From contig CM070721.1 of NCBI GenBank assembly GCA_036346275.1, forward strand, positions 49,315,869 through 49,379,868: DNA of 64,000 nucleotides, written 5' to 3'. The notes beneath the pieces were generated by a model. The model was not told the origin of the DNA and searched no databases. It saw nothing but the letters and a program-made list of their open reading frames with translations. The stretch is from Otatea glauca. Its lineage: Eukaryota > Streptophyta > Magnoliopsida > Poales > Poaceae. Below, in pieces: positions 57,286 to 64,000 of this stretch (position 1 is the stretch's first letter; every line of letters starts with the position of its first letter). Both the position numbers and the translations under genes were made by a program.

Positions 57286-57363
57286 GGTGGCTTCGAATTG
57301 GTATGATACCCATGACATCCTGTGGGATGTGGCCACCGGTAACGGTTCAAGTCCCACTCCCAC
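57286..57363 (+). ncRNA. tRNA-like sequence, SINE candidate
   Basis: An A-box-like TGGCTTCGAATTGG (57288-57301) and a good B box GGTTCAAGTCC (57344-57354) enclose CCCATGACATCC, which would place a CAT anticodon. The arms do not fold into a full cloverleaf because of extra bases before the B box, so it is a tRNA relic or the head of a tRNA-derived SINE rather than a working tRNA. Confidence 0.4.
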
Positions 57364-57365
57364 TG

Positions 57366-57595
57366 ACTATATTATTAGATGGGTTAGTTGGTGGATATTT
57401 CACAAGATCAAGATTTGATCTTGTGACCTCGCTTTAAGGATAAATATGGAAAACAACTGCACCCGGGTCTTCTAATTTGTGGCTGTCCTTACGAATAGAA
57501 ACCTGCGAACGCACCCCTAACACCCAGTGTCCCTTCCCTTTCCACGATGTAGTATGCAAGACCCAAGCGAGACGCAGTCAGCTTCCCTTTCCCTT
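57366..57595. other. Spacer after the SINE candidate
   Basis: Could include the SINE body (a GATCAAGATTTGATCTTGTG palindrome near 57405). No other feature. Confidence 0.3.
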
Positions 57596-57599
57596 TTTA

Positions 57600-57957
57600 A
57601 ACTTTTTAATTTTTGGGAATTGAAATTTCTGTGAGTTAAATCTTTTCGATTTGAAACTTTTCAAGTTGAAATTTTCTAATTTGAAAATTTTCAATTTTTG
57701 AATTGAAAGTTTTTTTAGTTGAAACTTTTTGATTTGAAACTTTCCGAGTTGAAATTTTCCGAGTTGAAACTTTCTAATTTGAAATTTTTCGATTTAAAAC
57801 TTTTTCTATTTGAAACTTTTCGAGTTGAAACTTTTCGATTTGAAACTTTTTGATTGAAGTTTTTTTGAGTTTTAAATTAAATCGAAACTTTTCAAGCCAA
57901 AAAGTTTTTTGAATCGAAACTTTTCGAGTTGAAACTTTTTGATTTAAAATTTTTCAA
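57600..57957. repeat. T-rich minisatellite, 15-18 bp unit
   Basis: Diverged copies of TTTCGATTTGAAACTT and TTTCGAGTTGAAACTT run in tandem for about 355 bp. The alternation between GATTTGAAA and GAGTTGAAA suggests a two-unit higher period of about 30 bp. Confidence 0.88.
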
Positions 57958-58553
57958 TAGCGTGTAGAAGATCCCAACCAGAGCATGCATCTGCAGTCTG
58001 CAGGTTTTGAAAAAAGTATGGGTCCCACCTGTAGGCTGGGGGAAAAGGTGATGCTGCAACGTGCCATCCATTTGTGCGTCACGAGATCAGACAGAAAGGA
58101 CAATGGAAGAAGCAATAGGAGTGAGGAGTGCTCAGCTTGACTGATGGAGACATGGTCCACCTCTTTCTATCACTTCTATAGTTTTGCTAAATGTGCCGCT
58201 CTCTCCTCCTTATGTTAGCTACATGTATGAAAAGCACAGTGTCTAAAGCACTAACCGCACGAAAAGATGCAAACGAATAACCGTAAATTAGCATTTTCGA
58301 CTGCACCCTTCGGAAAAAAAAATGCATGCAAACTTTACCATTTTATCTTGCTTCCGTTTTGGATATACACATGGGGCATGGGGCCTATAGCCTATGAAAA
58401 AAAATCTTCATGGACCAATTTGTTGTAATGTACTAACAAAAACTAATATTGAAAATTACACTAAAAACAAATACTGAAAATTTGAAATACGAGAATTAAA
58501 AAGCCCTAGTTGCCTTAGCCTACATTAAGGTCGTGTTTGATTTAGGAATAAAA
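57958..58553. other. Spacer, nothing recognised
   Basis: No coding or structural feature that I can support. Confidence 0.5.
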
Positions 58554-60284
58554 CTAGTTCAGTGCTCGTGCGTTGCTACAAAAAATTAATTATTAATGAA
58601 ATATAAAGGTTAATCAATAACGAAAATTTTGCTACAAGATCAAACATCTATTTCTCCCGATTACAAAAGCACAAAAGTTGATTTATCAAAGGAGTATGAC
58701 ACTAAATTGCCTTCTGGAATAATAGCAACATATTTAGTGTCTTGCCTTATTTAGAATCGAACGAGAGAGAGCAGATAATGAGAAATTTTATCTCACAACA
58801 TAGCTGTAGACAACATTAGGGCGTCGAAAACTCGGAACTGTAAAATGGATTACTTGTGGTAGAGGTAGCTGCACAAGGATGCCATGAACAAATGGATCTT
58901 CATTGAATCGTGATACCAAATCCACCACTTCATCTTCTCAGACAGTTCCTGTGCAACTCGCCAACAAAGACTTTATTCCAACTTACTCACAGCTCTTTAT
59001 TTTGTATTGCACATAGGATTGAGAATCCCTTCTATCACCTACCAATACAACAGCTAGGCTAGGTACATGTCCAACTGCATTTATCATTTGACGAGCTTCT
59101 TCAGCAATCTGTAACCTTATGTCCTCCGCAATGGACTTGACATCAATAATGGTCGTGGTGGACTCATAATCAACTACAAGAAAGACAAAAGTACAGGTTG
59201 ACAACATTAGATCATCAGCAAAAGATGCTAAACAAAAATGAGATAAAATAGCTGCTATGTCCCATGAGTTGCCAAGAACTGAAGTCTCATATTCTTTTCA
59301 TGGAAGTGAAAGCTAGTCCATTACAATGAAAGGTGTTAAATCTTGAAATTCGCCAACAAACTTGCACCAAACAAACACAGGAATTTTGTAGCCGCCAAAC
59401 AACACTACTCTACAGCATGGCTTTAGCTTGCCTCAAGTAAATCTAAAAATTTAATTTCCCTCACTGAATCCGCCCATTGTTTGGTGCTTACAAGTTACAG
59501 CAACCAAGTCGATGCATCTAACACTGAGTAGTATTAGGCAGCTACTGAAGAACATCCAGTTGCGTTTCATTTGATTTTACATTTCGATTTGCTAATGCTT
59601 CCACTTTCAGAGGCAAGAGCTCCAAACTTTTTTCTCAATCATTAGCATCAGCATGGCTTTCGACACTAAACTACTACAGGATCTGGACAAGGATTCTGAA
59701 CTAATTACACGAAATGACCGCACGGGCCACTTCATCAATGAACCTGAAACGTGTTCTCACAATTTATGTCTAAACCCAAGAACATTTAAAACTTTCTACA
59801 ACACATCCCGCACGCCCAAAAAGACCACACCCTTAACCAAAGATTAGCAAGCCCGTAAGCCCCGCTCACCTCTGGCGCCTCGTAGAGGAGGTGGCCGCAC
59901 CGCGGAGCGCGGGGACGGGTCCCAGATGTCGGGGAAGTCCGGTCCAAGAAGGCGGGCTGCTACTGGTCCTCCTCCTCCACGTCCCCGCCTTCTCCTCCTC
60001 CGCCGCGGCGGTAACCTCGAGGAGCCTGCGCGCAGCACGAGAGATCAAGGAGGCACGCGGCGTAGAGCGGCAGCGAGCAAGGCCACGGCGGCACCGCCTA
60101 TCTCCGTCAAATCTCTTTGTCACGGGTGGCGTAAGGAGGAAGAGGTGGTCGGGCGAAGCGAAAAAGAAGCATTGTTTTTTTTGGGTCGGTCCGTTTTTTC
60201 TGCGGTGGTTGTTTTTATAGACGTGGGTTGGGGGTGGAGAACGGACCGCCACCAACTCCAAATTAGAAGTAGTAGAGATAGAGA
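58554..60284 (-). mobile_element. Candidate non-autonomous Helitron carrying a FolD fragment
   Basis: On the minus strand the 5' end reads A/TCTCTATCTCTACTACTTCT (from 60284), resembling grass Helitron starts. The 3' end reads GCACGAGCACTGAACTAG/T (58554), with a CTAG terminus and the expected A...T insertion site at both sides. No target duplication is expected for Helitrons. The FolD exons inside lie in the same orientation as the Helitron. The 3' hairpin is weak. Length 1.73 kb; no Rep/helicase gene. Confidence 0.55.
58854..60038 (-). pseudogene. Captured fragment of a FolD (methylene-THF dehydrogenase/cyclohydrolase) gene
   Basis: FolD interconverts methylene-, methenyl- and formyl-tetrahydrofolate; this looks like the N-terminal part of a plant organellar type. 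An exon at 58854-59173 has a TTGTAG acceptor and reads DYESTTTIIDVKSIAEDIRL then SLAVVLVGDRRDSQSYVQYK, containing the substrate-site YxxxK motif. After KSCE an in-frame TAA and frameshifts follow, then VVDLVSRFNEDPFVHGILVQ and LPLPQ at a GTAATC donor. An upstream GC-rich exon ending at 59870 (GPDFPDIWDPSPRSAVRPPP, donor GTGAGC) joins in phase (codon G/TT). Its frame has no ATG and meets a stop near 60046, so the start is lost or shifted. Later exons with the NADP-binding domain are absent. Non-functional. Confidence 0.85.
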
Positions 60285-62602
60285 TAACCAGGTTAGCTAG
60301 CCCTAATCCAAGTAGGTTAATTCAACCCAATTCTTTTGTGTAGCAACTAACTTGGTTAGTCTAAAATATTGTCTGGCAACAATAGGTGGGTTAGCTAGGG
60401 TAGTAGTAGCAATAGCGGAGACAAGAATTTTTGTGAGTCTAGGCAAGTCTAACTACGGGTAATAAGTGCGAACAAGTCCATATATATATACATATACATA
60501 AAAGCATGGTCTAATACTCATGCGAACGTCCATAGGTGAAAAAGAAAGGAAGATACGATAACAAATACCTCACTATGACACTACCAAAGCTTCAATAACC
60601 CACCAACAAAAGTCCAATCACACATGCCCTGCCACCACGCTACGCTTGCCCGCCGCTGGCCCTCCACCTACCACTTTGCCCAATGCTGAGAGTCCCGCCG
60701 TATAGCTCGGCCACCGATGCCCTAAGGTTTTGGGTTGGTGTTATGAGGAGCAAATGGAGAGGAAGGAGAGGGACCAAAGTGGAGTGTGAGCGGGTATGGA
60801 TGGATTCAAGACATGAGATGAGGCATGGGGGTGAGAAATGGGCATGGCACCTTTGCCCCCATGTAACGGCCTAGTGCACGGCGTTTGGCGCGCAGGAAGG
60901 CAGCGAAGTTCAGTTCAAAAGACCACAACAGAGTGGAACAGCCGCCGACCCAACATGGCCCATCAAGAGAGAAGCAGTGAAGGGGAACATGTAGACTACT
61001 TTAGCATAAATTCAAAATTTTCTACTGCGTAACCAAGGAACCCCTGCAAGTTATATATCATAGCATTACTAATAGACGCGCATACATGTAGCGGAAGTAG
61101 AGTCGATGTAGCGTGTTGGTACATTTGTAGTCGTACTAGTCTCGCGCCTCCTCCAATAGCTCCTCGTGACCGCCACAGGTTGCGGATCATCCTCGTCACT
61201 TTCAGAGGTTGCATATCATCCTAGCGTTGAAGCTTCACAGCAACACCTCTAAGGTATCCACACATACAAGGCAGGGACGCCATGTGCCGGAGTTCTAGCA
61301 CCGGATGCACAGTTTTGGGTGAAGGAGTTGTGACGGCTAGGGTTTTGGGTTTATATAAACACTCCACAATGGGTCCCTTAACCCTAAAGCCACCACCCCT
61401 CCCTTATATAGACACTCCACAATGGTTCTCTACATTAGAGGCACAATAGGAAATTGAAGCACATCAGAATTCAGATCACCATCCGAATTAAGTCCTAACC
61501 CTTTAAGTGTGCGACCCTATAGATTCACGTATGGTTGGACATGGCTTGAGTACTCTGATGACGGGAAAATGGGCGTGAACTTGTCTCCAACGTCATTAGA
61601 GACAAGTTGTTTAATTTTGATTGAATATGAGATTATGAAACATCAAGTATCAGGTATTGCAGGTACATTACTTCCAGAATTCATACATTTATATAAAAAA
61701 TCTGTTAATTACATCTCTTTGCAAGAAAACCCCTGATTAAGAATTCCAACATAAATCTTACACCAAACAGCAGCATGTGACATTACAAAAAAAATACATA
61801 AAAATAAGAAAAGTTTTCAATCTTGGCGTCGCTGATGGATGCTTGCTCAGGGTATTTTTAATTGTTTTCACCTTAATCATTTTTTTGTTTGGTGCATAGT
61901 ATCCATTTTTTTAGAGAACCTATACACGCAACACAATAGGAGTTTCAACCTATTTTACCATTTTTTATTTATTTTTATCTCGCCTTGTTCCGCCTTGTAT
62001 TACACTAGCATTTCATAGCGCTCGTAAATATTGAACACTTGCACGTAGTGTAATCAAAGCGAAAGTTGTCTTTAATATTTGTTTTCTACTAGCGTGTCAT
62101 AGATTTTATGCACGTAGTGTAACAGAGAGATATAGTTTTATTTTATATATATATTTTTATGTAAGCACCTTAAATATCATAGGGCTCGGTAATATAAAAA
62201 AGAAGTAAATTTAATGTTGTTTGCTTCTTGTAGATCAACATGCGCATGATCCTGGTGTTTCTTCTGTAAGCTAATGTTGTTTGCGAAGGGGATATAGACC
62301 TTGAAAAGGTCAGACTCAAAATTATTCATCATGCATTGCTTCTGGCGAGATGTGGGAATACATGCCTGGCCATGATTTTTTTTAAATAAAGAAGTGATTT
62401 ATTCTTTCATGCGCGTATGTGCACGCACGCATGTGGCTCAACTTCCCTCCGTATTGCATGCTCCTTCTGCTCGTATGTGATTGCATGCATATGCATGTGG
62501 TTGGGATTAGCTAAAGGAGAAATTGATTAGTATTCATGCAAGCCTTATCTAAACATGCACTATACACTCTAAAGTGACGTGGGATGATGGCTTTATTTTA
62601 AT
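60285..62602. other. Spacer with minor repeats
   Basis: No supported gene. There is a short direct duplication (ACACTCCACAATGG at about 61360 and again near 61410, each preceded by a TATATA-type sequence). A pair of ACTAGCnTnTCATAG...GCACGTAGTGTAA repeats occurs at about 62000 and 62090. ORFs at 60683-60874 and 61509-61736 match nothing I know. Confidence 0.45.
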
Positions 62603-62605
62603 TAA

Positions 62606-62836
62606 GGGGGTGTTTGGGACAGCTCCAGCTCCACCAAAATCCGTGGAGTTGGTGGAGCAGGGTATTCCTAGCTCCAGAAATTTATGGAGCTGGAGCTGTG
62701 GGTACATTAAGAGTGTTTAGATGTGTCATCTTGTTTATATTTTAGACTAAAAATATAAACTTAATTCACTTTATTTTAGCCTACAAACTCCAGCTCTGAA
62801 GTGGAGCTGGGATCTGGAGCTATACCAAACAGGGCC
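62606..62836. mobile_element. Tourist/PIF-Harbinger-like MITE
   Basis: 231 bp with terminal inverted repeats GGGGGTGTTTGG and GGCCCTGTTTGG (9 of 12 match), flanked by a perfect TAA duplication (62603-62605 and 62837-62839). The interior contains inverted GGAGCTGGAGCT / AGCTCCAGCTCC words. Non-coding. Confidence 0.8.
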
Positions 62837-62899
62837 TAAGTATTTAGCTCATGCATGTATGCACACAACCATGGTATGGTGCATGGACGTGGGCTAGTG

Positions 62900-64000
62900 T
62901 AGCTGAAGGACCGAGATGGCGAACAGAGGGGGGGTGAATGGTCGCAAATAAAAATTCCGCCAAAATACTCCAACAAAAACCTCGACAAGATCGCTCAAAG
63001 AAAATTGTGAAAACCCGAAAAACTAGACAACTATGTGTACCCCAAGCTTGCATTGATAAGTACCATAAAATATGTGGGGATTTTTGAGTCACAATCCTAG
63101 TTGTCTAGTGTCCAAGATAAAGAGGAATCAATTCAAACTCTTGCTTTTAGAAAGGACATCAATTCAAATAACAAAAGTCACTTTCAGAAAAAAAACAGAA
63201 TTTCCAGAACTTGTCCTCAATTTGCACAGGAAGTTGGTGGGTTTATGCAACTCACAAAATTCTGATAATTTTTCTCCCTATGATAATCAGAGTCGTGAAG
63301 AACTCCACCAAATTTCTCCTCAAAAAGCCTTACAGAAAAAACAGGAAATATCTAAGAACACAGTATGCTCAAGAACTTCGAGCAAAAAGATTGGGGATTG
63401 ATTTTCACCTCAGCGCCCAAACGGTGCAACAAGTGAACACCAACATTTTTCTGCAGGTGTATATCAGAGTCCCGCACCTCATCCAACAAGAATCACTCAA
63501 AAAGGATTTTTATATATTTTTACAAAAATCAAACACTGACTTCTGCGCGAAGAACAAGATCTGAACAAAGTTGGAACTTGAAAGAAAAGATGTTCTCTAC
63601 TCAATCCAAAAGTGCAAAAGAGATGTAAAACAATATGAACACACTCAAAACATCCAAGATCAGTAGCATTTAGAAGGAGGGGAGGCAAATCCAAATTACT
63701 TGAAAGTAAATTGCGGGAATGTAATTGCGGGAAAGTAAATGCTGAATTTAAATTGCGTAAAGTAAAGACATAATGTAAATGCGCAAAATAAATTCAGAGG
63801 TGAATGGATAAAACTTTCATTTCTAGAAGGGGAGGTTACAAAGCCTCACATTCATGTGGGCAAAGCTCAAATGAGCATCATAAACCTCAACACCTTCAAG
63901 GGAAGGAGGCTACCCCTCCACCCCTATTTATACTACTCTTGGGCCACCTACCACCCTTGGATGAGTCCCTCAACCCTAGGGCACTCATCTAAGGGCTAGG
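62900..64000 (-). repeat. LTR-type repeat entering from the right edge (partial)
   Basis: The left part has CCGAGATGGCGAACAGAGGG then GGGGTGAATGG, a phrase that recurs at the edge of many grass LTR-element repeats. At the right a minus-strand TATA box (AGTATAAATAGG, 63924-63935) is followed by a leader-like sequence. Orientation is therefore probably minus, with U3 beyond 64000. No coding sequence is visible here and no terminus with target duplication can be checked. Confidence 0.4.

Noticed and set aside
58983..58990. GTAAGT as a splice donor right after the FolD KSCE stretch
   Set aside because: The FolD-like protein continues immediately after it (VGIKSLL) with no intron, so the TAA is better read as a point-mutation stop and the exon end placed at 58854.

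Overview
This window is plant nuclear DNA, most likely from a grass. It is not bacterial: coding blocks are split by GT-AG introns, and most of the sequence is nested LTR retrotransposons, CACTA arms, MITEs and Helitron-like pieces of the kinds seen in Poaceae. I cannot name the species.

Left edge (1-1350): the only host gene I can support is the start of a vacuolar H+-ATPase subunit B gene on the minus strand. It has two coding exons and a 5'UTR intron, and it runs off the left edge. Between 1.35 and 7.6 kb lie AT-rich spacer, a CACTA-type arm (4.5 kb), a decayed L1 LINE reverse-transcriptase piece (4.77-5.46 kb), a GC-rich degenerate tandem repeat (6.54-7.17 kb) and a probable old copia LTR.

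7,667-19,232: complete Ty3/gypsy Tat-lineage element (Tat-A), minus strand, perfect GGGGT target duplication. It has gag, protease, RT, RNase H, a second RNase H and integrase, all decayed. Between pol and the 3' LTR it carries an opposite-strand gene with its own TATA box that encodes a plant mobile domain (PMD) protein. 19.2-23.2 kb is spacer with a promoter-like or copia-LTR-like block, a MITE and an unidentified coding fragment.

23,221-38,388: a second Tat element (Tat-B), also minus strand, perfect ATACG duplication. Its opposite-strand region holds a small ORF, a hierarchical tandem array (31 units of about 52 bp) and a decayed gene resembling the 'putative transposase, gypsy type' family. 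It is unusually rich in 1-3 nt indels.

39,475-57,229: a CACTA-like element with LINE ORF1-like sequence inside. A solo LTR of a chromovirus (42,284-57,072, perfect ATATT duplication) sits in its right arm. A full chromovirus of the same family (45,281-56,681) sits in that solo LTR, with an intact gag bearing six zinc-knuckle motifs and a ruined pol. The insertion order is therefore CACTA, then outer chromovirus and its reduction to a solo LTR, then the inner chromovirus.

57.2-64 kb: a tRNA-like SINE candidate, a T-rich minisatellite, a small Helitron candidate (58,554-60,284) carrying a FolD gene fragment, a Tourist-like MITE with TAA duplication, and the beginning of another LTR-type repeat at the right edge. 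Apart from the V-ATPase gene, nothing here looks like a working host gene.
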